From NCBI GenBank assembly GCA_003696075.1, contig RFHH01000058.1, positions 1 through 45,382 of the forward strand: a stretch of 45,382 bases of DNA, in the 5' to 3' direction. Under the pieces are notes generated by a model that worked only from the letters and a program-made list of their open reading frames with translations, was not told the origin of the DNA and did not search any database. How positions within the stretch are numbered: position 1 is the first letter of the stretch; each line of letters starts with the position of its first letter. The translations under genes were made by a program, and so were the position numbers. This DNA comes from Acidobacteriota bacterium (lineage in GTDB: Bacteria > Acidobacteriota > Polarisedimenticolia > J045). Positions 16,389 through 25,100 of the stretch are shown in pieces.

Positions 16389-16552
16389 GGATCGGCATCG
16401 AGGCGCCGCCGACGGTTCCCGTGGTTCGGGACGAGCTTCACCGGGCCGTCGCGGAGGCCAACCGGCAGGCTTCCCACGCGGGCGCGAGGTCCGTGGAGGA
16501 GCTGGCCGGCGTGTTCCGCTCTCTCGGCCGCGAGCGGGAGGAGGAGCGATGA
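16298..16552 (+). CDS. csrA: Translational regulator CsrA
   Basis: CsrA (84 residues) is an RNA-binding dimer that represses translation, in FliW-bearing bacteria typically that of flagellin. The N-terminus MLVLSRKQGQSILIGERIKV and the following VIGIHGQQVRIGIEAP are almost canonical. The VPVVRDEL segment carries the Arg equivalent of the RNA-binding R44. The C-terminal 30 residues are longer than in E. coli (61 residues). The ATG is preceded by AGGGAGGT. Its 5' end lies within the fliW frame, and its stop overlaps the HDOD start (ATGA). Confidence 0.96.
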   Translation: MLVLSRKQGQSILIGERIKVKVIGIHGQQVRIGIEAPPTVPVVRDELHRAVAEANRQASHAGARSVEELAGVFRSLGREREEER

Positions 16553-17385
16553 GCGGCAACTCTTCCGTCCTCGAGGGGGCGGCGGCGTTCACCGAGAGGC
16601 TGGATCAACTCCCGCCGATGCCTCAGGCGGTGGCGCGCCTCCTCCGCATGCTCGACGCACCGGAAACCACGCCTGCGGATCTCCAGAAGGTCATCGAAAC
16701 CGATCCCGCGCTGGTGGCCTCCCTGCTGAGGCTGGTGAATTCGGCGATGTTCAACTGGCCCCAGCAGATCACGACGATCTCGCACGCCATCATGCTCATC
16801 GGTTTTCTGCGGCTGCGTTCCCTGGCCCTCGCTACCGTGGCGGCGGGTCTCAAGAACGCGATCCCGGCGCTCGCCGCCGAGGCGCGCGACATCCTCTGGG
16901 ACCACGCCGTGGCCACCGCCCTCGGCGCGCGGCTCACCTGCGAGCGGTTCCGGATGACGTGGGGGGAGGAGGCGTTCGTCGCGGGACTGCTGCACGACTG
17001 CGGGCGGCTCGCGATGCTGGCGCTGGAGCCGGTGGCGTACGCGCCGATGATCAGCAACGAGGTTCTTCCGGACTGCGTGCGCGAGCGCGACACGTTCGGG
17101 ACCGATCACCAGGAGGTCGGCGCGGCTCTGCTGGCCCAGTGGCGCCTGCCGAAGCGTCTGGTGCTGGCGGCCGGCCGGCACCACGACCCCGAGGCGCTCG
17201 GCCAGGACCACGGTTCCCTCTTGGCGATGGTCGTTCTCGGAGACAGCCTGGTGGACCAGCGCAGCGAGGGGGATCCGTGGCGGGCGGCGGAGGCGCTGGG
17301 GCTCGACCGCGAGGCCCTCGAGGCGGCCCTCCCGGCAATCCGGGAGGAGGTCCGCCGGGTGCGCGCCGAGCTGATGCGGCTGTGA
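16549..17385 (+). CDS. HDOD domain signalling protein
   Basis: This 278-residue protein is almost entirely one HDOD domain: LPPMPQAVARLLRMLDAPET, IETDPALVASLLRLVNSAMF and ISHAIMLIGFLRLRSLALAT. Unlike many HDOD proteins it keeps the HD pair (LLHDCGRLA) and downstream DHQEVGAALLAQW and GRHH residues. HDOD proteins are regulatory and often control motility, cell-cycle or c-di-GMP output; catalysis is generally not shown. Coupling to csrA through ATGA and position at the end of the flagellar run suggest a motility role. No output domain is attached. Confidence 0.88.
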   Translation: MSGNSSVLEGAAAFTERLDQLPPMPQAVARLLRMLDAPETTPADLQKVIETDPALVASLLRLVNSAMFNWPQQITTISHAIMLIGFLRLRSLALATVAAGLKNAIPALAAEARDILWDHAVATALGARLTCERFRMTWGEEAFVAGLLHDCGRLAMLALEPVAYAPMISNEVLPDCVRERDTFGTDHQEVGAALLAQWRLPKRLVLAAGRHHDPEALGQDHGSLLAMVVLGDSLVDQRSEGDPWRAAEALGLDREALEAALPAIREEVRRVRAELMRL

Positions 17386-17393
17386 TCCTCCCC

Positions 17394-17409
17394 GGCCGGC
17401 GCGCCGGCC
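17394..17409. terminator. 16-bp perfect palindrome between convergent genes
   Basis: GGCCGGCGCGCCGGCC is perfectly self-complementary. It lies in the 31-bp gap between the stops of the HDOD gene (plus) and fliL (minus). In RNA it would form a tight GC hairpin on either strand, so it may act as a bidirectional transcription end. There is no T-tract, so intrinsic termination is uncertain. Confidence 0.4.
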
Positions 17410-17416
17410 CGCCCGC

Positions 17417-17932
17417 CTACTGGACGATGAACTCGACGAACAGGATCTCGCGCACCGGCGAGTTCGGCAGGAGCTGATTGAGCTCCCGCGCGATCTCCCG
17501 CCTCAGCGCCTCCTTCCCGATGGAGGTGCTGACGTCCTCGAACCGCTTCGAGGAGAGGACGGAGAGCACTCGATCGCGCACGCGCGCCTTGAGCAGCGGA
17601 TCCTGGTTGTAGCGCTCCTCGCACGTCGGGTCGCTGACGACGGCGCGGATGGTGGCCTTGACGAAGCGGTTGCCGCCGGGGTCCGCGAGGTTCACCACGA
17701 AGGTGTCGAAGGGGATGATCACCTCCTGGGCCGGCGGCGGCTCGGCCGGCGCGGACGCCGCCTCGGCGGACGGCGCGGCCTGCGCCTGGCGCCCGCCCCC
17801 GAGCAGGAGCGAGACCCCGACCCCGGCGCCGGCCGAGACGACGGCCAACACCACCATCACGACGATCATCAGCCCCTTGCCCGACTTCTTCTTCGGCTGC
17901 TCCTGCTTGGTTTCCTTCTCTTCGTCAGCCAT
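17417..17932 (-). CDS. fliL: Stator-associated basal body protein FliL
   Basis: FliL (171 residues) is a bitopic inner-membrane protein that rings the stator and supports torque. It has a short Lys/Glu-rich cytoplasmic N-terminus, one transmembrane helix (about residues 19-45, GLMIVVMVVLAVVSAGAGVG) and an Ala/Pro-rich linker. The periplasmic stomatin-like domain follows: IPFDTFVVNLADPGGNRFVK, RDRVLSVLSSKRFEDVSTSI, then REILFVEFIVQ at the end. It is the last gene of motA-motB-fliL, 24 bp after motB. Confidence 0.93.
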   Translation of the reverse strand: MADEEKETKQEQPKKKSGKGLMIVVMVVLAVVSAGAGVGVSLLLGGGRQAQAAPSAEAASAPAEPPPAQEVIIPFDTFVVNLADPGGNRFVKATIRAVVSDPTCEERYNQDPLLKARVRDRVLSVLSSKRFEDVSTSIGKEALRREIARELNQLLPNSPVREILFVEFIVQ

Positions 17933-17956
17933 GGCTCGTCTCCCCGGCGCGGGCGC

Positions 17957-18670
17957 TCATCGCCGGCCCTTGCCGTCCGACTGCGACGTCTGGATCACGA
18001 TCTCCACGCGGCGGTTCTTGCGGCGGCCCTCGGGTGTGGCGTTGTCGGCGACGGGCCGCGTCGGCCCGTAACCCACGGCCTGCATCCTGGCCGGCGGGAC
18101 CCCTTGGGACTCGAAGAAGCGGACCACGGCCGCCGCTCGCCCCGCCGACAGCTCCCAGTTGCTCGGAAAGCGCTCCGAGCGGATCGGCAGGTTGTCCGTG
18201 TGGCCCTCGACGATCACCTTCGCCCCCGACTCCTTGATCGTCGCGGCGACCGCGGAGAGGAACTCCATCGACTCCTCGTCGATCGCGGTGCTCGCCGGCG
18301 GGAAGAGGAGCTCGCCGTCCACCCGCACACGGACGCCCTCGTCGGTCCTCTCGGCCTCGACGAGACCCTCGTAGCCGAACGTGCGGAGCTTCTGGACCAC
18401 CTCCTCGAAGATCGCCTCGGCGGTGTACGTGGGCGGATTGAACTCGACGGCGATCACGGTGTCGCCGGAGGGGATCTCCGTGTAGTGGCGCATCGTCTGG
18501 ACGCCGAACGCCTCCCTGAGGTATCCGGCGATCACCTTGAAGCGCTCCGTCTCCATCGTGCTGAAGCTCAGCAGCAGCACGAAGAAGCACAGGAGGAGCG
18601 ACATCATGTCGCCGAAGGTGACGACCCACTCGGGAGCGCCCTTCTTCGGTTCGTCTGCGGGCGGTTGCAT
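17957..18670 (-). CDS. motB: Stator protein MotB
   Basis: MotB (237 residues) anchors the stator to peptidoglycan and forms part of the ion channel with MotA. The single membrane helix VTFGDMMSLLLCFFVLLLSF contains the proton-carrying aspartate (D21). The C-terminal OmpA-like domain includes VEGHTDNLPIRSERFPSNWE, LSAGRAAAVVRFFESQGVPP and the NRRVEI ending. The segment between helix and OmpA domain (about residues 50-100) holds the plug region. It lies 7 bp after motA. Confidence 0.96.
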   Translation of the reverse strand: MQPPADEPKKGAPEWVVTFGDMMSLLLCFFVLLLSFSTMETERFKVIAGYLREAFGVQTMRHYTEIPSGDTVIAVEFNPPTYTAEAIFEEVVQKLRTFGYEGLVEAERTDEGVRVRVDGELLFPPASTAIDEESMEFLSAVAATIKESGAKVIVEGHTDNLPIRSERFPSNWELSAGRAAAVVRFFESQGVPPARMQAVGYGPTRPVADNATPEGRRKNRRVEIVIQTSQSDGKGRR

Positions 18671-18677
18671 GGCCGTA

Positions 18678-19445
18678 TCAGGCGGCCTTCTTCTCGAGCG
18701 CCTTGCGCTGCTTGGGCTCGAGGTAGGCCGACAGCTTCTGTTCGACCGAGGCGGGATGGTCCCCCTCCACGATCGACAGCACTCCCTGCAGGACCAGGAG
18801 CCGGCAGTTGACCTCGTCCCGGCTGCGGTTCTTGAGCTTCTCCGCCAGCGGGGCTGCGAACAGGTTCGCGATGATCGCTCCGTACAGTGTCGTCAGGATC
18901 GCGACGGCCATCGACGGACCGATGGTGCTCGGATCCTCCATCGAGGAGAGCATCTGCACGAGCCCGATCAGCGTCCCGATCATCCCGAACGCGGGTGCCG
19001 AGGTCGCCATCCCCTCCAGGAGGTCCTGGCCGATCTTGTGCCGCTGGGCGAGGAAGTTGATCTCGGTCTCGAGGACGGTCCGGATCGCGGCGGGTTCCAT
19101 GCCGTCCACCGCGAGGCGGATCGCTTTGGCGAGGAAGGGATCGTCGATCTTGACCTTCTCCAGGGAGAGAAGGCTCTCTCGCCGCGCCTTCCGCGACAGC
19201 TCCACGATCGTGGCGATGAGTTCGCCGATCGGGGTCATCTTGCCGAAGAAGGCGTTCTTCACCACGCTGACGGTGCCGAAGACGCGGTTGAGCGGATTCT
19301 TGATGAAGGTCGCGCCGAGCGTGCCCCCCACGACCACGAGGGCCGACGGCAGGTTGAGGAAGATGACCGGATTCTCGCCGACGAAGATGGACGCGAGGAC
19401 GAGAACTGTCCCCAGCACCAACCCGATGATGGTGGAAAGGTCCAT
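18678..19445 (-). CDS. motA: Stator protein MotA
   Basis: MotA (255 residues) forms the pentameric stator ring that turns the rotor. Four membrane helices are visible: TIIGLVLGTVLVLASIFV, LPSALVVVGGTLGATF, FGMIGTLIGLVQML and MAVAILTTLYGAIIANLFAA. Between helices 2 and 3, ARRESLLSLE carries the charged residues that contact FliG. The ATG at 19445-19443 was chosen because it opens directly into the first helix; upstream codons are intergenic. A FliA-type promoter lies about 45-70 bp upstream. Confidence 0.96.
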   Translation of the reverse strand: MDLSTIIGLVLGTVLVLASIFVGENPVIFLNLPSALVVVGGTLGATFIKNPLNRVFGTVSVVKNAFFGKMTPIGELIATIVELSRKARRESLLSLEKVKIDDPFLAKAIRLAVDGMEPAAIRTVLETEINFLAQRHKIGQDLLEGMATSAPAFGMIGTLIGLVQMLSSMEDPSTIGPSMAVAILTTLYGAIIANLFAAPLAEKLKNRSRDEVNCRLLVLQGVLSIVEGDHPASVEQKLSAYLEPKQRKALEKKAA

Positions 19446-19488
19446 TCCGGCTCGGTCCTCGGGCCCGCCGCGGGGCCGTCCCCAGACC

Positions 19489-19515
19489 GTCTCGGCCGCC
19501 GATCGGCGAACTTGA
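19489..19515 (-). promoter_or_regulatory. FliA (sigma-28)-type promoter for motA-motB-fliL
   Basis: On the minus strand the site reads TCAAGTTC, 11 bases, GCCGAGAC. It matches the sigma-28 consensus TAAAGTTT-N11-GCCGATAA at 6/8 and 6/8 with ideal spacing. Transcription would begin near 19482, about 37 bp before the motA ATG. It faces the promoter at 19562-19588, 46 bp away. Confidence 0.65.
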
Positions 19516-19561
19516 GCGGGCCCCGTCCCGGGTGGAGAGCGCCCCCGGAGGGGTCCCGGAT

Positions 19562-19588
19562 TCAAGATTCGTGCCGGGCGGCCGATCA
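19562..19588 (+). promoter_or_regulatory. FliA (sigma-28)-type promoter for the 91-residue gene
   Basis: TCAAGATT at 19562-19569, an 11-base spacer and GCCGATCA at 19581-19588 match the sigma-28 consensus at 6/8 and 7/8. This is the best match in the window. The start point would be near 19595, immediately before the AGGAGG ribosome-binding site of the gene at 19607. It is divergent from the motA promoter. Confidence 0.7.
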
Positions 19589-19606
19589 GGGGAGCAGGAG
19601 GGACCC

Positions 19607-19882
19607 ATGGACTTCGTCATCGGACGGATCCCGCCCCCTGGAAGCGCCGCCGAGCGGCGAGGCCGGACGGAAGGGCAGATCGAGGCGCGCATCCTCCACG
19701 TCCGTGAGCCCCGCCGCCGCCGGAGGGGCCCGGGCGATGGTCCGGAGCGGCGGCGCGCCGCCCAGGAGACCGACCCGCCCGGCGCCCGGGTCCTGGTGGT
19801 GCTGGTCCCCGAAGCGCACCGGCTCCCCGACGACCTCGCGGAGGGGAACTACCGCCTCTTCCTGCGCTTCGTGCGCCGCTGA
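19607..19882 (+). CDS. Unknown 91-residue protein, probable FliA-dependent late gene
   Basis: I do not recognise this protein. It is small and very basic: an N-terminus MDFVIGRIPPPGSAAERRGR, an Arg-rich middle with RRRRR, and a compact C-terminal part (ARVLVVLVPEAHRLPDDLAE then GNYRLFLRFVRR) that looks like two strands and a helix. It has no signal peptide, membrane helix or cysteines. The ATG is 5 bp after AGGAGG, and a near-consensus FliA promoter is just upstream. It is divergent from motA, so it may belong to the motility or chemotaxis regulon. Function is unknown. Confidence 0.7.
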   Translation: MDFVIGRIPPPGSAAERRGRTEGQIEARILHVREPRRRRRGPGDGPERRRAAQETDPPGARVLVVLVPEAHRLPDDLAEGNYRLFLRFVRR

Positions 19883-19986
19883 GCGGTGCCGGGTTGCCCC
19901 CGCGCGGGCGGAGCCGGAGAATGGATCGGTCCAAGCCGCCGGCGCCCCGGACGTCCCATGACGGCGCGGCGCGGCGGCATCGAAAA

Positions 19987-20341
19987 GGGGGCGAAAGGAC
20001 TCGACGGGGAGCGGAAAGCACAGGTGGCACGCCGAGGCTGCCCGGAACCTCGTTAATCACCGGGCCGCTTGAACAAGCGCCAACAACGACTTCGCTCTCG
20101 CTGCCTGATCGAGGCGGCGCGCCCGCCCGCCCCTGCCCGTGGGGGCGGTCCCGGGTGTCATAGCTCACGGGCTGGCCGTCGCATCGCTGGCCCGGCGGTG
20201 CGCGGCGAGATCGACGGGCTGGCGACCCGGGCACCTGCCCTTCGGTTCCCGGGGAGCGAGATCTGGAAGAAGCGGCTAAGCGTGTAGAAGCCTGTCGCCG
20301 ACCCTCCTCGGACGCGGGTTCGATTCCCGCCGCCTCCACCA
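19987..20341 (+). ncRNA. ssrA: Transfer-messenger RNA (tmRNA)
   Basis: tmRNA rescues stalled ribosomes by acting as tRNA-Ala and then as a short mRNA. The acceptor stem is GGGGGCG (19987-19993) paired with CGCCTCC (20331-20337), followed by A and an encoded CCA. The third pair is G-U (19989 with 20335), the alanine identity element. The 5' part has the conserved GGACTCGACGGGG block, and the T-arm GCGGGTTCGATTCCCGC is intact. The tag frame at 20079-20108 (GCC start, TGA stop) reads ANNDFALAA, ending in the protease signal ALAA. Its 355-nt length is typical of a one-piece tmRNA. Confidence 0.95.
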
Positions 20342-20344
20342 CCT

Positions 20345-20379
20345 CGCCCTCCGGGACGATTCGTTGCCGCCCGGAGGCG
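20345..20379 (+). terminator. Probable terminator hairpin of tmRNA
   Basis: Just after the tmRNA CCA end, CCTCCGGG (20348-20355) pairs perfectly with CCCGGAGG (20370-20377) around a 14-base loop. Two more pairs (CG at 20345-20346 with CG at 20378-20379) follow one bulged base. No T-tract follows, as is common in such GC-rich genomes. Confidence 0.5.
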
Positions 20380-20466
20380 ATCCCCGTACATGTCCGGCAA
20401 GCGTCCACCCCGGGTCGGGCCGGGGAGCGGCGAGCGGCGTGGGGTTCTGCCGCCCGGGGGTGCGGC

Positions 20467-22014
20467 ATGGCGGCACGGAGACTGGTGATCGGGGTCCTCG
20501 ACCTCCTGGCCGAGGAGCGCGCGCGCTCACCCCTGGCCTTCGCGTACGGGGCGGTGATGCGCAAGCAGTACGCGAGCGTCATGCCGCAAGCGGTCTCCGT
20601 CTGGTGCCGGCGGCTGGGCCACGAGGTGCACTACGCGACCTTCTGGGGCCAGAAGGATCCGGCGTCGCTGATGCCGGAGAGTCCGGACATCCTCTTCGTG
20701 TCCGCCTACACGCAGGCGAGCGCGCTCGCCTATGCCCTCGCGAAGCTCTACAAACGCCGCGGAGCCCTCACCGTCCTGGGCGGCCCGCACGCGCGCTCGT
20801 TCCCGCTCGATGCCCTGCGGTTTTTCGACATCGTCGTCAGGGACTGCGACCGGCTCCTGGTGGAGCAGATCGTGAGCGGCCACGTTCCGCCCGGCTCGCT
20901 CGTCACGAGCGGACGGAAGCTGCAGGAGATCCCTCCGGTCGCCGAGCGACTGCCGGAGATCGAGAGGTCCTACTTCTACCGCGGCCGGTCGCGGCGATTC
21001 ACGCTGATCGGCCTGCTGACCAGCCTGGGCTGCCCCTACTCGTGCGAGTTCTGCGTCGACTGGGACAACCCGTACCGGCTGCTCCCGCCCGAGCGCCTGA
21101 GGGAAGATCTCGCTTTTCTCGCAGAGCGGTTCCCCGGCACCATCGTCGCCTTCCACGACGCCAACTTCGGTGTCCAATTCGATCGGACCTTGGCGGTCAT
21201 CGAATCGCTGCCGGCCGGCCCGCGCAATCCGTACGTGATGGAGTGCTCCCTGTCGCTGCTCAGAGGCGACCGGATACGCCGGCTGCGGGACACGGGCTGC
21301 GTCTACGTGGCCCCTGGGGTGGAGTCCTGGGGCGACGACTCGGGCAAGGCGGGCGTGGGGCGCCGCACCGGGAGGGAGAAGCTGAACGGCGTCGTCGGGC
21401 ACTTCGAGCGCCTGTTCGAACACGTGCCGGGACTCCAGGCCAATTTCCTGTTCGGAACCGACCTCGACGCCGGTGACGAGCCGGTGGAGCTGACGAAGGA
21501 GTTCATGCGGCGCACCCCCTTCGTATGGCCGACGGTCAACATCCCGATGCCCTTCGGCGGAACGCCGCTGTACGAGAGCTACCTCGCCCAGGGCCGGATC
21601 CTGAGGACGATGCCCCTCTCCTTCTACTACAACCCTCACCTGGTGACGACGCTGGCGCACTATCATCCGATCGAGTTCTACGAAAAGCTCATCGAGATCT
21701 TCGAGGAGATGACGTCGCCGGCGATGCTCGCCCGCCGGCTCGCCTTGCGCGTTCCCGCCGCGCTTCGCGCCTACTTCCTGCTGAGAACGCTCGGGATGCG
21801 CACCTACATGAGGGAGTACCGGCGGATCCTCCGCCTCCTGCGCGACGATCCCGCATTCCTCGCTTTCCACGAGGGCCGCACGACCGAACTTCCCGCCTAC
21901 TACCACGCCCTCTACGAGCGCAAGCTGGGCCGCTACGCGCATCTGATGTCCCGCTCCGACAGGTATCCGGAGCTCGCGCAACCGTCGCGCGGCGCCGACG
22001 ACCTCACCGCCTAG
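20467..22014 (+). CDS. B12-binding-type radical SAM protein
   Basis: The 515-residue protein has a degenerate cobalamin-binding-like N-terminal domain (about residues 1-150; DILFVSAYTQASALAYALAK, VLGGPHARSFP). The radical SAM barrel begins with a CxxxCxxC cluster motif at C189, C193 and C196 (GCPYSCEFCVDW). Radical SAM enzymes cleave S-adenosylmethionine to start radical chemistry; many B12-type members methylate or rearrange unactivated carbons. No DxHxxG B12 motif is clear, so cobalamin use is uncertain. The C-terminal 150 residues form a helical domain of unknown role. Substrate unknown. It is not linked to a recognisable biosynthetic cluster. Confidence 0.85.
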   Translation: MAARRLVIGVLDLLAEERARSPLAFAYGAVMRKQYASVMPQAVSVWCRRLGHEVHYATFWGQKDPASLMPESPDILFVSAYTQASALAYALAKLYKRRGALTVLGGPHARSFPLDALRFFDIVVRDCDRLLVEQIVSGHVPPGSLVTSGRKLQEIPPVAERLPEIERSYFYRGRSRRFTLIGLLTSLGCPYSCEFCVDWDNPYRLLPPERLREDLAFLAERFPGTIVAFHDANFGVQFDRTLAVIESLPAGPRNPYVMECSLSLLRGDRIRRLRDTGCVYVAPGVESWGDDSGKAGVGRRTGREKLNGVVGHFERLFEHVPGLQANFLFGTDLDAGDEPVELTKEFMRRTPFVWPTVNIPMPFGGTPLYESYLAQGRILRTMPLSFYYNPHLVTTLAHYHPIEFYEKLIEIFEEMTSPAMLARRLALRVPAALRAYFLLRTLGMRTYMREYRRILRLLRDDPAFLAFHEGRTTELPAYYHALYERKLGRYAHLMSRSDRYPELAQPSRGADDLTA

Positions 22015-22021
22015 GGAGCGC

Positions 22022-22037
22022 GGGCGGAGCACCGCCC
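22022..22037. terminator. Hairpin between convergent genes
   Basis: GGGCGG and CCGCCC pair around the loop AGCA, 7 bp after the radical SAM stop and facing the end of the BNR-repeat gene. The 6-bp stem without a T-run is weak evidence for termination. Confidence 0.35.
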
Positions 22038-22180
22038 TCCCCGGCTCCGGTCGAGCGGGAAGCGGCGGCGGGCCGGGTCCGGGCCTGCCCCTCGGAGCGC
22101 GCGTCCTGCTCGCGCCCGGGGGGCGCCGCCGGGGCGAACCCGCGCGCGTGGAGAGGCGCCCGGCCGCGGGCGGGAGCCCC

Positions 22181-25100
22181 CTACGGGCAGGCGGCCTCCC
22201 GCGGGGGCCCGCAGGTCGCGTCGGTGTGCGGCCGGCCGAAGCCGGGGGCGCCCTCGCGGACGCCCGTCGAGGCGACGATCAGCCAGTAGCGGTTACCCGC
22301 GGCCGGCGTGAAGGTGTCGGGGGAGAGGCGGTCGCAGCGGCCTCCGATCGCCGCGTGGCTGAACGTACCGCCGGCGGCGAGCGCGTCGAGGTCGCCGCCC
22401 TCGATGGCGTAGGTCTGGCCGGGGACGGCGGCATCGTTGCACGAAGGGTCCCACGACGCCTGGACGTCGCCGCTCGCCAGCCGCTCGAACCGCGCCGTCG
22501 GCGGTACCTCGCCCGGCCAACCGGTGACGCCGCACACCGGCGGGCCGTCCTTTTCCGACTCGACCTTGACCTCGTCGATCCACCAGCCTTCGAGACTGTC
22601 GGCGGAGCTGTCCGAGCCGAAGACGAAGGCGAGCCAGATCCGGCGGCCGATGTAGGCGGAAAGGTCGAAGGTCGTCGTCACCCATCCGCCCGAGTCTCCG
22701 GTGAACGCCTCCTTGTCCTCGAGACCGTTGCACCTGCCGCTCGCGATCGTCGCGTCGTAACCGCCGTCCGGGATCAGCGGTTCGTAGACGTCCTGTCCGT
22801 CAGCAGCGCCGTCGATCACCACCTGACCGCCGTCGTTGCCGAAGTCGGTCTGATACCGGTGAACGAGCGTCAGCGTCGCCGCCCGGGCGTCGGCGGGGAG
22901 GTCGATACCCGGTCCGCCGGTCGAATCGCGACCCTGGAGGTAGAGCCAGGCGTAGTTCGCCTTGCCGTAGGCTCCGCCCGGGCCGCTGCCCGCGAGCCAG
23001 CTCTGCCCGTGCTCCGCGTCCTTGGAGTCGAGGTGCCACTCGTCGAGATACGGGAGGTTGCACAGGAACAGGCCGGGATCGACCGCCTCGTGGCTCCAGC
23101 TCGCTGCGGGCGAAGGATCGAGCGTGTCGTCGAGGTGGGTCGTGCGGATCGGCGGCTCGCGGTGATCGAGAACCGTCACCGTGAACGCTCCGGGCTGGTC
23201 CTTGTACCGCCCCGGAGCGTTGGTCGAGGTGATATCCACGATGTCGAAGACGATCGCTTCGCCGCACGGAAAATCGGGGTCGACGACGAAGCGGTAGCGG
23301 TTCGCCGCCGCGCCGACGCCGCCGCCGGGGATGTCCCCGTAGGGCTGCACGTCGGCACCCTCGATCGCCGCCCCGGGCGTCGATGTCGACAGGCGGGCCT
23401 TCACCCCCAGGGCGGTCTGGCTCCCGACGTTCCGGAGCCGCGGGCGGACCTCCCAGGTTTCTCCCGGTTCGACCGAGCCGTCGCCGTCGCCGTCGATCTC
23501 GGTGAGCGGCAGCTCGATCGAGTCGTACATCACGATCGGCTCGAGCGGATCCACCTGGACCTGCCACGCGCCGCGGCCGTAGGTGCCGGCGGTGATCGTG
23601 TCGAGCGACTGGTTGTACTTCAGGTCGTCGATGACGAGGCCCTGGGGCAGGCCGTCCATGAACGGCTCGAACGTCGCCCCGCCGTCCAGGCTGCGGAACA
23701 CGCCGGTATCGGTGCCGACGTAGACCTTCTGATCGGTCAGCATCAGCACCGTGTTGGCCGGCACGTCGGGAAGGCCGGCGCCGACCGCGGTCCAGCCGGC
23801 GCCCGCGCGCCACTCCCACAGATGCGCGGTGCCGAAGCCGCTGACGGCGGCAAGAATGCGGTCCGGGTCGACCGGGTCGGAGGCGACATCGTTGATCGAG
23901 CGCGCGGGCAATCCCGCGCTGAGATCTTCCCAGGTCGCGCCGCCGTCGGTGCTGCGGAAGACCGTGGCGTTGGTCGACGATGCGACGACGACCTGCGGGA
24001 AGTTGCGGTTGACATCGAGCGACACGAGGCTGCCCGAGCCGTGTGTCAGGTCATCCGACACCGGCGTCCAGTTGTCTCCGTGGTCGTACGATTTGTAGAC
24101 GCGGTGCGTCCCCAGGTACAGGATGTTCGGCGAGGTGGGATCGAGCACGTACGGCGTCACCCAGTTGATCCGGTCTCCGCCGATGATTCCGTTGCTCGCA
24201 CCGGTGATGCCGTGGAACGATCCGAGCACGCCGGTCTCCGAGCGGCTCACGTGCGGGTAGCCTCCCGAGGGGTAGGACGCGATGTAGGCGTAGTTCGGGT
24301 TCTGCGGGTCGATGTGGCAGACGAAGCCGTCGCCGGTCACCGCCTGGAGGTCCCACACGTCGCTCGTCGTGCGGGCGAGCGAGCTGTTGTCCTGGGCGCC
24401 GCCGCAGATGATGCCGGTGTCGGTGGGGTGCATGCCGACCGCGTAGAACTGGGTCAGGTTCATGTTGCCGTTCCGGTTGAGGAAGGTGTTGCCGCCGTCG
24501 GTCGACTTCCACACACCCCCGTCGCAGCCGACCCAGAAGGTCCCCGGGTTGTTCGGGTCCATCAGGAGCATGTGCGTGTCCTGATGCACCTTCTGCGACG
24601 AGCCCCACGGGTTCGACAGATCGGTCCAGGTCGCCCCGCCGTCGGTCGACTTGAAGATGTGCACCGTGCCGCGGTAGACGGTGTTCGGGTCCTGCGGGTC
24701 GACGGCGATCGTCATGTTGTACCAGCACTGCCCGTCGCAGGCGTCGGAACCGGTCGACATCTGCGTCCAGCTGGCGCCGCCGTCGGTCGTGCGCCAGAAC
24801 TCGGCGCCCCCGCTCGGACCGCTGGCGAACAGGGCGTAGACGACGTTGCCGTCGGAGGGCGCGATCGCCAGCTCGGTGCGCCCGGTGTCGGTCGATGGCA
24901 GTCCCGAGGCGGTCTGCTTGGTCCACGTCACCGCGTTGTCGGTCGACTTCCAGATGCCCTGGTTCGTCGCGCTCCACCAGATGTCCCGCACCTGCGGGTC
25001 CTGCTGGATCTCGTAGACGCTGACGCCGGACAGGCGCTTGGTCCAGGTGAGCCCGGCGTCGTTCGTCGTGTAGACGCCGCTGTAGTACGAGTTCCCGGAG

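Noticed and set aside
19562-19576. Minus-strand sigma-54-like site before motA (CGGCACG-N4-TTGA)
   Set aside because: The critical -12 GC is GA, and a better FliA site serves motA; it also overlaps the plus-strand FliA -35.
19894-20163. ORFs inside the tmRNA gene
   Set aside because: The DNA is explained by tmRNA structure; no ribosome-binding site or family match.
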